Numbered from the stretch's first letter, positions 1 to 10,345 are shown. The stretch: 64,000 bases of DNA from Desulfovibrio psychrotolerans (GCF_013340305.1 NZ_BLVP01000043.1:124001-188000); one strand, 5' to 3'. The notes: generated by a model not told the origin, from the sequence alone. A program made the numbers and translations.

Positions 1-1505
1 CCAACCCCAACATGGTGACGGGCGAGGTGGAAGTGTATGTTTCTGAATGGAAGCTGCTGAACACCGCGCGTACCACGCCTTTTCAGATTGAAGACCGGGT
101 GGATGCCTCCGAAAACCTGCGTCTGGAATACCGCTATCTTGACCTGCGCCGTCCCAAGCTGGCCCGCAACTTCATCCTGCGCAACCGCGCCGCGCAGGCG
201 GTGCGCCGGTATCTGGACGAACTGAATTTCCTTGAGGTGGAAACGCCGTGCCTTACCAAGTCCACGCCGGAAGGTGCGCGCGACTTTCTGGTGCCCAGCC
301 GCGTCAATCAGGGCATGTTCTACGCGTTGCCGCAGTCGCCCCAGATTTTCAAGCAGTTGCTGATGGTGGCGGGCATGGACCGCTATTATCAGATTGTGCG
401 CTGCTTCCGCGATGAAGACCTGCGTGCGGACCGCCAGCCGGAATTCACCCAGATTGATATCGAAATGAGCTTTGTGGACGAGGCGCAGGTGCAGACCATG
501 GCCGAAGGGCTGGTTGCCCGCGTGTTCAAGGAGTGTCTGGACGTGGAGCTTACGGCTCCCTTCCCGCGTATGACCTATGAAGACGCCATGCGCGACTACG
601 GCGTGGACAAGCCGGATACCCGGTTTGACCTGAAGCTGAAGGAAGTGAGCGGCATCTTCCGTGAGTCCGAGTTCAAGGTGTTTGCCAAGGCTGAGATGGT
701 GAAGGCCATGCGCATTCCGGGCGGGGGAGAGCTTTCCCGCAAGGAAATTGATGTGTTCACCGACTTTGTGAAGATATACGGCGCACAGGGGCTTGCGTGG
801 ATCAAGATCAAGGCGGACGAGTGGCAGTCGCCCTTTGCCAAGTTCCTTTCCGACGGCGAAAAGCAGAACCTGACCGAGGCACTGGGGCTTGAGGTGGGTG
901 ATATTGTGTTCTTTCAGGCGGGTGCGCCGGATATGTGCAACAGCGCGCTGGGCAATCTGCGGCTGGAAGTGGCGCGCCGGTTCGGGCTTATTCCGGAGAA
1001 CACCTTCAATTTCCTGTGGGTGACAGATTTCCCGCTGTTTGAGTACGATGCGGAAGAAAAGCGCTATGTGGCCTGCCACCATCCCTTCACCGCCGTGCAG
1101 GTGGGACAGGAGGAGCTGATGGTTTCTGACCCCGGCAAGGCCAAAGCCCGCGCCTATGACCTTGTGCTGAACGGCAGCGAGGTGGGCGGCGGTTCCATAC
1201 GCATACACAACCGGGCGCAGCAGGAACACATGTTTGACGCGCTGGGCTTCAGCCGCGAGGAAGCGCAGAAGCAGTTCGGGTTCCTTATGGACGCCTTTGA
1301 ATTTGGCGCGCCGCCCCACGGCGGTATTGCCTTTGGCATGGACCGGCTGGTGATGCTGCTCACGGGGTCGCCGTCCATACGCGATGTTATTGCCTTCCCC
1401 AAGACGCAGAAGGCCACCTGCCTGATGACGGACGCGCCTTCTGAGGTTTCCGCACGTCAGTTGCGCGAGCTTGGTCTGCGGCTGCGTGAGGCCAAGACGG
1501 AGTAA
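1..1505 (+). CDS. aspS: Aspartyl-tRNA synthetase, 3' part (5' end outside window)
   Basis: This enzyme charges tRNA-Asp with aspartate in the cytoplasm. The frame is open from base 3 and runs into the left edge; the ATG at base 12 is an internal methionine. Only about 100 N-terminal residues, most of the OB-fold anticodon-binding domain, are missing. Class II synthetase features are visible: motif 2 with RCFRDEDLRADRQPEFTQID, the bacterial insertion domain in the middle, the GSEVGGGSIRIH segment, and motif 3 with PPHGGIAFGMDRLVMLL near the C-terminus. It ends in TAA. The next gene starts about 110 bp later on the same strand. Whether it is the discriminating or the Asp/Asn non-discriminating form cannot be told from this fragment. 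Confidence 0.97.
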   Translation, partial: NPNMVTGEVEVYVSEWKLLNTARTTPFQIEDRVDASENLRLEYRYLDLRRPKLARNFILRNRAAQAVRRYLDELNFLEVETPCLTKSTPEGARDFLVPSRVNQGMFYALPQSPQIFKQLLMVAGMDRYYQIVRCFRDEDLRADRQPEFTQIDIEMSFVDEAQVQTMAEGLVARVFKECLDVELTAPFPRMTYEDAMRDYGVDKPDTRFDLKLKEVSGIFRESEFKVFAKAEMVKAMRIPGGGELSRKEIDVFTDFVKIYGAQGLAWIKIKADEWQSPFAKFLSDGEKQNLTEALGLEVGDIVFFQAGAPDMCNSALGNLRLEVARRFGLIPENTFNFLWVTDFPLFEYDAEEKRYVACHHPFTAVQVGQEELMVSDPGKAKARAYDLVLNGSEVGGGSIRIHNRAQQEHMFDALGFSREEAQKQFGFLMDAFEFGAPPHGGIAFGMDRLVMLLTGSPSIRDVIAFPKTQKATCLMTDAPSEVSARQLRELGLRLREAKTE

Positions 1506-1613
1506 GGTTTTCTAAACCACCGTCCGGGACGGAACAATTCGGGAAGACGGCCGCGCCGCCACGGGGGAGTCCGGGCGGAAGACCGTCTTCTCGCATATGC
1601 ACGGGAGGATGGG

Positions 1614-3191
1614 ATGCTTGTTATTCTGGTCAGTTTTGCCTTTGCCTTCGGGCTTGTGCTCTCGCGGGTGGGGCTGCCGCCCATGGTGGGCTTTTTGGTG
1701 GCCGGTTTCGCCTATAACATGGCGGGGCTGACCCCGCCCCCCGGGCTGGACTTTGTGGCGGATCTGGGCATTACGCTGCTCCTGTTCTCCATAGGGCTGA
1801 AGCTGGATGTGCGCGGGCTGCTGAAGGCGGAAATATGGGCAAGCACGACGGTCCAGATGATCGTCACCACCGTGTTTATGTGCGGCGTTCTGCTGCTGCT
1901 TCAGTTCGGGCTGGGCGCGCCGTTCATGGAAATGTCGCTGGCCACGGTGGTCATACTCGGCTTTGCGCTGTCCTTTTCCAGCACGGTGTTCGCGGTGAAG
2001 GTGCTGGAAGACAAGGGCGACCTGACCGCCTTTTACGGGCGCATCGCCATAGGCATTTTGATCATGCAGGACCTCTTTGCGGTGCTGTTTCTCAGTGCCT
2101 CGGAGGGCAAGATTCCCAGCCCGTGGGCGGTGTGCGTGCTTGCGCTGCCGCTGTTGCGGCCGGTGTTCTACAGGCTGCTGGACGTGGCGGGCAGGGGCGA
2201 GCTGTTTATACTGTGCGGACTGTTCATTGCGCTGGGCGTAGGGGCTGAAGGATTTTCGCTGGTGGGGCTGAAGCCCGACCTGGGAGCTCTGGTTGTAGGC
2301 GTGCTCATTGCCGGACACCGCAGGGCGTCTGAACTTTCCAAGGCACTGTTCGGGTTCAAGGAACTGATGCTGGTGGGCTTTTTCCTGTCTGTGGGCATGG
2401 GCGGGCTGCCCACAGGGGAGATGCTGCTGGTGGCGGTGCTGCTGTGCCTTGTGCTGCCCGTGAAGACGGGAATCTATCACGCCATTGTGAGCTGGTTCGG
2501 CATTCGTGCGCGTACCAGCCTGTTCTCTTCGCTCTCGCTGACCAACTATTCCGAATTCGGCCTCATCGTCACCGCCATTGCGGCAGGGCAGGGGATACTC
2601 TCGCAGGACTGGCTGCTGGTAATGGCCATGACCGTGAGCCTGAGTTTTGCGGTATCTTCTCCGCTCAGCACCCATTCCGAAAAAGTGTACCGCAGCATGT
2701 TCGGCTGGTTGCGCCGCTTTGAACGGGGCTTCTGCCATCCGCACGATGCCCCTATTGATCTGGGGTCCGTGCGCGCGGTTGTCTTCGGCATGGGACGCAT
2801 AGGCGCGGGTGCCTACGACGGGCTGGTGCCCACCTTCGGGAAAAGCATCTGCGGCGTGGACCACACGCCGGAACGCGTGGACTTTAACCGCAGCCAGGGG
2901 CGCAACGTGCTGCTGGGCGATGCCTGCGACACAGAATTCTGGCTGAAGCTGCGCAGCGACACCGGGCTTGAACTGGTGATTCTGGCTATGCCCAACCATC
3001 AGGGCAACATGTACGCAGCCCATCAGCTGAAGAATCTGGGCTTTGAGTGTCAGGTTGCCGCCATAGCCCGCTATCCGGAAGAAGTGGAAGAACTTTCGGC
3101 AATAGGAGTGTGCACCGCCTTTAACATGTACGAGCAGGCGGGCGAGGGGCTTGCCCGCAAGGCTATGGAAGGCTGTTTCCTCACCGCATGA
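1614..3191 (+). CDS. Kef/CPA2-type cation:proton antiporter with C-terminal RCK (TrkA-N) domain
   Basis: Predicted inner-membrane monovalent cation/proton antiporter of the CPA2 family, 525 aa. Roughly the first 370 residues are about a dozen hydrophobic helices typical of the Na+/H+ exchanger fold. The C-terminal 150 residues are a nucleotide-binding RCK domain with the Rossmann motif GMGRIG, which in KefB/KefC-like proteins gates transport. The ATG follows a GGAGG ribosome-binding site by a short spacer. It is downstream of aspS on the same strand and ends just before a block of 154-bp repeats whose palindromic arms could also end its transcript. YbaL-like and KefC-like members look alike at this level, so the transported ion (K+ or Na+) is not assigned. 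Confidence 0.88.
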   Translation: MLVILVSFAFAFGLVLSRVGLPPMVGFLVAGFAYNMAGLTPPPGLDFVADLGITLLLFSIGLKLDVRGLLKAEIWASTTVQMIVTTVFMCGVLLLLQFGLGAPFMEMSLATVVILGFALSFSSTVFAVKVLEDKGDLTAFYGRIAIGILIMQDLFAVLFLSASEGKIPSPWAVCVLALPLLRPVFYRLLDVAGRGELFILCGLFIALGVGAEGFSLVGLKPDLGALVVGVLIAGHRRASELSKALFGFKELMLVGFFLSVGMGGLPTGEMLLVAVLLCLVLPVKTGIYHAIVSWFGIRARTSLFSSLSLTNYSEFGLIVTAIAAGQGILSQDWLLVMAMTVSLSFAVSSPLSTHSEKVYRSMFGWLRRFERGFCHPHDAPIDLGSVRAVVFGMGRIGAGAYDGLVPTFGKSICGVDHTPERVDFNRSQGRNVLLGDACDTEFWLKLRSDTGLELVILAMPNHQGNMYAAHQLKNLGFECQVAAIARYPEEVEELSAIGVCTAFNMYEQAGEGLARKAMEGCFLTA

Positions 3192-3197
3192 CAGGCC

Positions 3198-3598
3198 GTT
3201 GAAAAAGGGCGGTCTGCTGCGTTGCCGCGAACGGTGCAGACCCTTACGTATGTCTGTATACGCAGCGGCCCTGCACCGTTCTTGCGCCTTACATCCCGCC
3301 CTTTTTGAACGGCCTGTGCATGTTGATGGATGTTGATGGATGTTACAGGATGTTGAAAAAGGGCGGTCTGCTGTGTTGCCGCGAACGGTGCAGACCCTTA
3401 CGTATGTCTGTATAGGCAGCGGCCCTGCACCGTTCTTGCGCCTTACATCCCGCCCTTTTTGAACGGCCTGTGCATGTTGATGGATGTTGAGGGATGTTAC
3501 AGGATGTTGAAAAAGGGCGGTCTGCTGTGTTGCCGCGAACGGTGCAGACCCTTCGTATGTCTGTATACGCAGCGGTCCTGCACCGTTCTTGCGCCTTG
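3198..3598. repeat. 154-bp tandem repeat, 2.6 copies, each a nested palindrome
   Basis: Near-identical units start at 3198, 3352 and 3506, exactly 154 bp apart. The third copy is cut short at about 3598. Each unit holds three nested inverted repeats: outer arms with aaaaagggcgg and ccgccctttttgaac, middle arms with gaacggtgcag and ctgcaccgttc, and an inner cgtat/atacg hairpin. The 3' outer arm ends in a run of T, so each unit could fold into a long RNA hairpin and act as a terminator for the antiporter gene. It fills most of the 563-bp gap 3192-3754. No transposase or other gene is seen in it. Confidence 0.93.
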
Positions 3599-3754
3599 CA
3601 GACCCAGAACGGAAACGGCGGCTGTTGCCCTTCGTGTCATCAGGGACTATAGTCCCCCTGCGTAGAGACAACCCCGCGCCATTACGCGTGGAACAACCCG
3701 CCGCACCCGGCGCGCCGCCCTGCGGCAGCCGCCTGTGCAGGCATTCGGACCATA

Positions 3755-4753
3755 ATGCAGCATCCATCATGCGCCCCCCGCACCGACTGGCTTGAACTGG
3801 GTCAGGACGTGCTGAATATTGAAATAGAAGGCCTGAAGGCTGTGCGCGACCGCCTGAACGGGCCGTTTGTGGACGCCGTGACCCTGCTGGCGCAGTGCGC
3901 CGGAAGGGTGGTGGTGACGGGCCTGGGCAAGTCCGGCCTTGTGGGACGCAAGCTTGCCGCCACCTTTTCTTCCACAGGCACGCCCTCGTTTTTTCTGCAT
4001 CCGGTGGAAGGTGCCCACGGCGATCTGGGCATGATCCGCAATGAGGACGTGGTGCTCGCCATATCGAACAGCGGCGAGACGGACGAACTGAACGCCGTGC
4101 TGCCGACCATGCGGTCGCTGGGGGTTTCCATCGTCAGCCTGACAGGGAGGCCGGATTCCACCATGGGCAGGCTTTCCGATGTGGTGATAGACACCGGCGT
4201 GCCCCGCGAGGCGTGCCCTCTGGACCTTGCGCCCACGGCATCCACCACGGCGGCACTGGCAGTGGGCGATGCCCTTGCCGTGTGTCTTATCCACTGGAAG
4301 TCGTTCACGGCGGACGATTTTCGTAAGTATCATCCCGGCGGTTCGCTGGGGCAGCGGCTCTCACTGCGGGTGAGCAGCCTCATGCATGCCGATGCGCCCT
4401 GCGCCCCGGAGAGCGTTTCCATACGGCAGGCTCTTGAGGTGCTGGACGCGGGCAGGCTGGGCGCGGTGATTCTGACCGATGCTGCGGGCAGGCTCTCCGG
4501 CATTATTACCGACGGCGATGTGCGCCGCATGCTGTGCCGGGGAATCATGGACATGGATGCCCCCGCGCATACCCTGATGGTACGCAGCCCGCTGCATGCC
4601 ACGCCCGCGCAGTCCGTGGCGGAGCTTCTGGACGTGATGGAGGCGCGGGCCATAACCGTGCTGCCCGTGGTGCAGCCGGATATGTCGCTTGCGGGCGTCA
4701 TCCACCTGCACGACCTGCTGGGCAAGGGCGGCGTGAAGTTCAGCGGGCGGTAA
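3755..4753 (+). CDS. kdsD: Arabinose-5-phosphate isomerase (KpsF/GutQ family)
   Basis: Interconverts ribulose-5-phosphate and arabinose-5-phosphate, the first committed step toward KDO for lipopolysaccharide. The 332-aa protein has an N-terminal SIS sugar-isomerase domain (VTGLGKSGLVGRKLAATFSS, then AISNSGETDEL, about residues 40-190) followed by two CBS domains (about 205-325). This is the standard KdsD layout and length. The ATG at 3755 has no clear Shine-Dalgarno sequence, so the start is less certain than the frame. kdsB, a later step of the pathway, is in this window at 37.9 kb. The GutQ paralogue has the same domains, but a single housekeeping copy is most likely KdsD. Confidence 0.92.
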   Translation: MQHPSCAPRTDWLELGQDVLNIEIEGLKAVRDRLNGPFVDAVTLLAQCAGRVVVTGLGKSGLVGRKLAATFSSTGTPSFFLHPVEGAHGDLGMIRNEDVVLAISNSGETDELNAVLPTMRSLGVSIVSLTGRPDSTMGRLSDVVIDTGVPREACPLDLAPTASTTAALAVGDALAVCLIHWKSFTADDFRKYHPGGSLGQRLSLRVSSLMHADAPCAPESVSIRQALEVLDAGRLGAVILTDAAGRLSGIITDGDVRRMLCRGIMDMDAPAHTLMVRSPLHATPAQSVAELLDVMEARAITVLPVVQPDMSLAGVIHLHDLLGKGGVKFSGR

Positions 4754-4755
4754 CG

Positions 4756-4770
4756 GCCCCTTTGCGGGGC
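4756..4770. terminator. Weak terminator-like hairpin between convergent genes
   Basis: A gcccc/ggggc hairpin lies directly after the kdsD stop codon, followed only by aatttcc, so the U-tract is poor. It sits in the 30-bp gap between the convergent kdsD and peptidase genes. Confidence 0.35.
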
Positions 4771-4783
4771 AATTTCCGCGCCG

Positions 4784-5863
4784 CTACAGCACCTCCACGC
4801 CGTCTTCCGTGACCAGGACCATGTATTCCCAGCGGATGCCGCCCCATTGGGGGTAATAGAGGCCCGGTTCCACGGTGACCACCATGCCGGGGCGGAGTTC
4901 GGCATCCACGCGGGGGCTCAGGCCCGGTGCTTCATGCGTTTCCAGCCCTATGCCGTGGCCGAGGGAGTGGGTGAAGTGCGGTGCCTCGCCTGCATCGGCA
5001 AACACCTTGTGCGCGCAGGCATGGACTTCCGCCACCTTCATGCCGGGCCGCATGGCGCGTATGGCCGCGACTTGCGCCCTGCGTACGAGGTCCATGGTTC
5101 GGCGGAAGGCATCGGTGGGCCTGTCGCCCACCCAGAGGGTGCGGGTCTGGTCCGAGCAGTAGTCGTCCACGCGGCAGCCCACGTCTATGAGCACGGGGCA
5201 GTTGTCGGTGATGACGGTTGAACCGGGGATGGCGTGCGGCAGCGCGGCGTTGGGCCCCACGGCGACGATGGAATCGAAAGACAGGGCCGAGGCGCCGTTT
5301 TCGCGGAAGAATTTTTCTATATCCCACGCCACGGCAGCTTCCGTGCGTCCCGGGCGGCACACTGAGGGCACCCACTCCATGAGCTGGTGGTTCAGCGCGC
5401 AGGCGCGGCGCAGGCGTTCTATCTCTTCCGGTTCCTTGATGATGCGCAACTGCTCCGCAAGCCCGTCCGCCCGCGTCATGGAAAGCCCGTCCGAAAGCTG
5501 TTCGAAAAAGGCCACGCTCAGCGACTTGGCCTCGAATCCCACCACGCCCTCTGCCTTGGGAAGCGTTTCCCTGATGAGCTGGTTCATCTCTGCGGCGGTG
5601 CGCCCGGTGTAGATGAAGATGCGATCGCGGTCCCACAGGCGGGCGGCGGCGTCTTTGTAGCGGGCGTCTGTGCACAGCCAGTCTTTACCGTCTGCCGTGA
5701 GGAGAAGGTAGCCGCTGGTCTCATTCTTCTGCGGGTCGTGCAGTTCGAAACCGGAAAGATAGTATCTGTTTGCCTCGTGGCTTATGAGCAGGGCGTCCAG
5801 GTCTTTTTCGCGCATGAGGGCGCGCAGGCGTTCGCGGCGTTCTGTATAGCGGGCAGTGTTCAT
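4784..5863 (-). CDS. M24 family Xaa-Pro aminopeptidase/dipeptidase
   Basis: Cytoplasmic metallopeptidase that cleaves the bond before proline in peptides, 359 aa. The N-terminal creatinase-like domain covers about residues 1-130 and the pita-bread catalytic domain the rest. Dinuclear metal ligands are visible: two Asp in IDVGCRVDDYCSDQTRT, His in THSLGHGIGLETHE, and Glu in VTVEPGLYY and in the C-terminal segment. The open frame extends upstream to about 6193, but the start at 5863 (MNTARYTERR) has a good AGGAG site five bases ahead, and the extra N-terminus would overlap the leader of the divergent cardiolipin synthase. PepP and PepQ types cannot be separated by sequence reading alone. Confidence 0.92.
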   Translation of the reverse strand: MNTARYTERRERLRALMREKDLDALLISHEANRYYLSGFELHDPQKNETSGYLLLTADGKDWLCTDARYKDAAARLWDRDRIFIYTGRTAAEMNQLIRETLPKAEGVVGFEAKSLSVAFFEQLSDGLSMTRADGLAEQLRIIKEPEEIERLRRACALNHQLMEWVPSVCRPGRTEAAVAWDIEKFFRENGASALSFDSIVAVGPNAALPHAIPGSTVITDNCPVLIDVGCRVDDYCSDQTRTLWVGDRPTDAFRRTMDLVRRAQVAAIRAMRPGMKVAEVHACAHKVFADAGEAPHFTHSLGHGIGLETHEAPGLSPRVDAELRPGMVVTVEPGLYYPQWGGIRWEYMVLVTEDGVEVL

Positions 5864-5900
5864 GGCGGCTCCTGTATGCAGCGGGCGCGTGGCCCGGAGG

Positions 5901-5931
5901 TTGCGATTAAGGACGAACCTTCCCCTATATT
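5901..5931 (+). promoter_or_regulatory. Possible sigma-70 promoter of the cardiolipin synthase gene
   Basis: ttgcga and tatatt hexamers with a long 19-bp spacer lie in the divergent gap between the peptidase gene and the synthase gene. The spacing is not ideal, so this is a weak call. Confidence 0.3.
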
Positions 5932-6059
5932 GGTCCGTCTTGCAAGAAGGATGGATTTTGTACCCGAATGCCGTTAGCATGGAGGCACAAATCTGGAAGG
6001 TGCACGGCGGGTTGCGTGTGCTTCCGGCAAACCCTGACGGGGCGATTTGGTACCCACGC

Positions 6060-7502
6060 ATGAACACTTTGGTCTGGCTGCTCATACCCCTTACATTCAT
6101 TATGGCTGCCGCCGTGGCAGGGCACGCGCTGGTGCACAAGCGCGAACCACGCGCCGCGCTGGGCTGGGTGGCGGTGTGCCTGACCTTTCCCATAGCCGGA
6201 CCGCTGCTCTATTATGTGTTCGGCATAAACCGGGTGCGCCGCAGCGCGCTGAAGCTGCGGGAAGAGGCACTGGCACAGCATGTGGGCAGGGAATGGCTGC
6301 ATGGCGGACCGGAACCGCTGGTGCCCGTGGGCGCGCTGGACGAGTTTCATATTCCCCCGCGTTACCGTGAATTTGAGCGGGTGGGCCGCTCGGCAACGGG
6401 CATGCCGCTGTGCGGGGGCAACTGCATGGAGCCGCTCTTTAACGGCGAACAGGCGTTTCCCCGCATGTTGCAGGCCATAGAACAGGCGCAGACATGCGTG
6501 TATCTTTCTACCTACATCATGGAAACAGGGCCGCAGGGCCGGGCGTTTGTGGATGCCCTTGCCCGCGCCGTGCGACGTGGCGTGGACGTGCGGGTGCTTA
6601 TTGACGGCGTGGGCGAGAAATACAGTTGGCCCCGTGCCTCGACCCTGCTGCGGCGGCAGGGGGTTCCGGTGGCCATATTCCTGCCGCCGCGCCTCATCCC
6701 CCCGCAGTTAAGCATTAACCTGCGCAACCACCGCAAGGTGCTGGTGACGGACGGTTTGGTGGGCTTTACCGGGGGCATGAACATAGGCAGGCGACATCTG
6801 GCGGATAATGATAATCCCCGACGCGTTACGGATGTGCACTTCCGGTTCATGGGACCTGTTGTGGCGCAGTTGCAGGGCGCGTTTCTGGAAGACTGGGGGG
6901 TTGCCACCGGCAGATACACCGCCCCGCTGCCCATACACGAACAGTGCGAGGGCGACTGCCTGTGCAGAGTGATAACCGACGGGCCGGATAATCCGCTGGA
7001 CCCGATGGCCTCTGTCATCATTGCGGTTATTTCCACGGCGCGGCGGTCTGTGCGCATAATGACGCCCTACTTCCTGCCCTCGCGCGACCTGATGAGCGCG
7101 CTGCAATCTGCCGTGCTGCGCGGGGTGGACGTGCGCATCGTGCTGCCCGGCAAGAACAATCTGCCCTTTGTGCACTGGGCCACGCGCAACATGCTCTGGG
7201 AACTGCTGCAACGCGGGGTGCGCGTGTTCTACCAGCCGCCGCCGTTCTGTCATACCAAGTTGCTCATCGTGGACGGCAGCTACCTGCATGTGGGGTCCGC
7301 CAACATGGACCCGCGCAGCCTGCGGCTGAATTTTGAGCTTACGGTGGAAGTGCTGGATGTGAACATGGGCCGCCAGATGAGCCGCCACTTTGACAGGATT
7401 CAGCGCGCATCCCGCGAGGTGACGCTGGAGGAGGTGGACAGTCGCTCTCTGCCTGTACGGTTGCGGGACGCCTTTTTCTGGCTTTTTTCTCCCTACATGT
7501 AG
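6060..7502 (+). CDS. cls: Cardiolipin synthase, phospholipase D family
   Basis: Membrane enzyme that joins two phosphatidylglycerol molecules into cardiolipin and glycerol. With the start at 6060 it has 480 aa, the usual ClsA length. Two transmembrane helices come first (MNTLVWLLIPLTF and a second near residues 38-58), then two phospholipase D domains with HKD motifs: HRKVLVTD followed by GFTGGMNIG, and HTKLLIVDGSYLHVGSANMD. The frame is open further upstream. An ATG at 5979 is the main alternative and would add 27 residues not typical of the family; neither start has a strong ribosome-binding site. It is divergent from the M24 peptidase. Confidence 0.93.
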   Translation: MNTLVWLLIPLTFIMAAAVAGHALVHKREPRAALGWVAVCLTFPIAGPLLYYVFGINRVRRSALKLREEALAQHVGREWLHGGPEPLVPVGALDEFHIPPRYREFERVGRSATGMPLCGGNCMEPLFNGEQAFPRMLQAIEQAQTCVYLSTYIMETGPQGRAFVDALARAVRRGVDVRVLIDGVGEKYSWPRASTLLRRQGVPVAIFLPPRLIPPQLSINLRNHRKVLVTDGLVGFTGGMNIGRRHLADNDNPRRVTDVHFRFMGPVVAQLQGAFLEDWGVATGRYTAPLPIHEQCEGDCLCRVITDGPDNPLDPMASVIIAVISTARRSVRIMTPYFLPSRDLMSALQSAVLRGVDVRIVLPGKNNLPFVHWATRNMLWELLQRGVRVFYQPPPFCHTKLLIVDGSYLHVGSANMDPRSLRLNFELTVEVLDVNMGRQMSRHFDRIQRASREVTLEEVDSRSLPVRLRDAFFWLFSPYM

Positions 7503-7682
7503 CCGCAACGATCCATTTTGTCCTTTTTTTGCCGACATACGGGAAAAGAGCGAGACAGGGGCTGCGGGCGCGGCAGGCGCAATCTGGCTTAACTATTGGT
7601 CTTTTTGCACGCCCGCGGGAGGCGGGCAGGCGTGTCTGCGTAACATGCTGAAATGTTGTATGTTGTGGCGTGCGGAATGGTG

Positions 7683-7710
7683 TTGACACGGCGCGCTGGA
7701 GTATTACTAT
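7683..7710 (+). promoter_or_regulatory. Sigma-70-type promoter for the phospholipase C-like gene
   Basis: A perfect TTGACA at 7683-7688 is followed by a 16-bp spacer and tactat at 7705-7710 (4 of 6 matches to the -10 consensus). The predicted transcript would start near 7717, leaving a leader of about 70 nt before the ATG. Confidence 0.55.
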
Positions 7711-7786
7711 CCTGCCTCGCGCACCGCATGATGGCTTGCGCAAACCACAGGGAACGCTACGCGGGTTCCCCGGAGAATGTTCAGAG

Positions 7787-8704
7787 ATGACACACCCCTC
7801 CCGCGCACGAGGCCTGTTCTTCTGCGCCATTGCCTGCATGGCTGCCGTGCTTGCCCTTGTTCCCGCTGATGCCTTCGCATGGGGGCCGGGCGTGCATATG
7901 GCCACCGCCAACTGGCTGTTTGCCAACACCGGAGTGCTGCCCGCCCTGACGGGACAGCTCATCGCATCCCACAGGGAAGCCTTTTTGTACGGCTGCCTTT
8001 CTGCCGATATCTTCATCGGCAAGGGCTGCGCCTTTAAGCCGGGCCACAGCCACAACTGGGAAACGGGCCGCAAGCTGCTGGACAGCGCACGCGCACCGCG
8101 CCTGAAGGCGTATGCGCTGGGCTACCTTTCGCACCTTGCGGCAGACATTGTGGCGCATAACAACTATGTGCCCGCCATGCTCAGTGCCACGCCGGGCTCC
8201 GGCAAGCTGAGCCATGTGTACATTGAGGCACAGGCAGACCGGCTGGTGCGCTGGGATACCCGCATTGCCCTGCGTCTGTTTGAAAATGCCCACGCCAAGG
8301 ATGCCGATACCACCCTGTGCAGCGCCACCAGCGCGGGCAGGGTGCCGTTTATGCTCAAGAAGCAGGTGTTCAAGCACAGCGTGGCACTGGCGGGCGGCAT
8401 GCCGTGGCGCACCTCGCTGAGACTGTTCCGCCGCATTGCCCCGGAGGCGCAGGATACGGAACTGTTCGGTTCCATGATGGACGCCAGCCTGCGGGCAGTG
8501 GTCTCCGTGCTTTCCGACCCGTATGATTCGCCCGTTACCGGGCTGGACCCCATTGGGGAGCAGTCGCTGCGCGATGCCAAGGCCCTGTGCTGCGGGCGCG
8601 CCCCCCTTGCCTTTCGCAAACCGTTTCCGCTGCGGTTTCCCCTGCATCCCGCCCTTGCGGGACTGGCGGCGTTGCCGCGTTCGCCTCTGGGAATGCGCAT
8701 CTAG
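7787..8704 (+). CDS. Secreted zinc-dependent phospholipase C-like protein
   Basis: 305-aa exported protein of the zinc-dependent phospholipase C / S1-P1 nuclease superfamily. The N-terminus is a signal peptide (positive start, hydrophobic core, likely cleavage after PADAFA). The mature protein then begins WGPGVH, in keeping with the family, where an N-terminal Trp and nearby His bind zinc. The HLAADIVAHNNYVP segment supplies the typical His/Asp/His ligands. The chosen ATG has a GGAG site upstream and gives a sensible signal peptide; the frame stays open upstream to 7670. A consensus promoter lies about 80 bp ahead. Substrate unknown; enzymes of this fold cleave phospholipids or nucleic acids. 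Confidence 0.8.
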   Translation: MTHPSRARGLFFCAIACMAAVLALVPADAFAWGPGVHMATANWLFANTGVLPALTGQLIASHREAFLYGCLSADIFIGKGCAFKPGHSHNWETGRKLLDSARAPRLKAYALGYLSHLAADIVAHNNYVPAMLSATPGSGKLSHVYIEAQADRLVRWDTRIALRLFENAHAKDADTTLCSATSAGRVPFMLKKQVFKHSVALAGGMPWRTSLRLFRRIAPEAQDTELFGSMMDASLRAVVSVLSDPYDSPVTGLDPIGEQSLRDAKALCCGRAPLAFRKPFPLRFPLHPALAGLAALPRSPLGMRI

Positions 8705-8722
8705 CCGCACGGGGCCTTGCAA

Positions 8723-8839
8723 AACTGGGCAGTACTGAGCAGAACTGGGGAGAACTGGGCCGAGTTGGGGTGAGCCGGGGGGAGCCGACGCACCCGGAAG
8801 CACTCGGAAGCGCCCGGAAACACTCGGACGCACCCGGTT
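8723..8839. repeat. 10-bp degenerate tandem repeat tract upstream of dctP
   Basis: Two adjoining arrays with a 10-bp period. The first has the consensus aactgggcag (six units, 8723-8782). After a 7-nt break the second has the consensus gcacccggaa (five units, 8790-8839). The first consensus returns in the array before dctQ at 10.2 kb. The gap 8705-9009 holds no gene: only this tract, a hairpin at 8899-8923 and the dctP leader. Confidence 0.85.
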
Positions 8840-8859
8840 TGCATCTTCCGTTTTTGTAA

Positions 8860-10029
<1,170 letters not shown>

Positions 10030-10047
10030 CCCCGTGTGAAGACATAT

Positions 10048-10101
10048 GCCGTCCGCCCCGGCGAACCCCCTGCGGTTGCGCCGGGGCGGACACGGCTTTT
10101 T
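10048..10101 (+). terminator. Strong intrinsic terminator after dctP
   Basis: A long GC-rich stem (gccgt-ccgccccggc paired with gccggggcgg-acacggc) with a 15-20 nt loop is followed directly by ttttt. It begins 19 nt after the dctP stop and precedes the dctQM genes. Confidence 0.85.
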
Positions 10102-10170
10102 ATAACCCCGCGCCCGCTGGCGGCGCGCGCACCGTGCCACATTATGACCGCATGAGGCCCCCGACCCGAA

Positions 10171-10345
10171 TCTGAACCGAACCTGAGCCAAACCGGGCAG
10201 AACCGGGCAGAACCGGGCAGAATTGGGCAGAATTGGGCAGGACTGGCTAAAACTGGACAGGAATGACCAGAGCTGGAAAGAAGTGGCCCACGCAATCAGA
10301 TGCGGCGGGAAGAAAGCCGGAAGAATGCCGGAAGAAACCGGAAGA
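10171..10345. repeat. 10-bp tandem repeat array upstream of dctQ
   Basis: About 12 consecutive 10-bp units (10171-10290), consensus aactgggcag, the central five nearly identical. They are followed at 10298-10345 by a 10/11-bp array of aagaa-n-ccgg units that runs up to the dctQ ribosome-binding region. The gap 10030-10352 contains only the dctP terminator and these arrays. Confidence 0.88.

Noticed and set aside
3198-3598. CRISPR array or insertion sequence
   Set aside because: Units are contiguous 154-bp copies with no unique spacers, and there is no cas gene or transposase.
1512-3770. 752-aa open frame on the minus strand
   Set aside because: It is antisense to the Kef antiporter and the 154-bp repeats; the translation is basic, Gln/His-rich and repetitive, with no domain.
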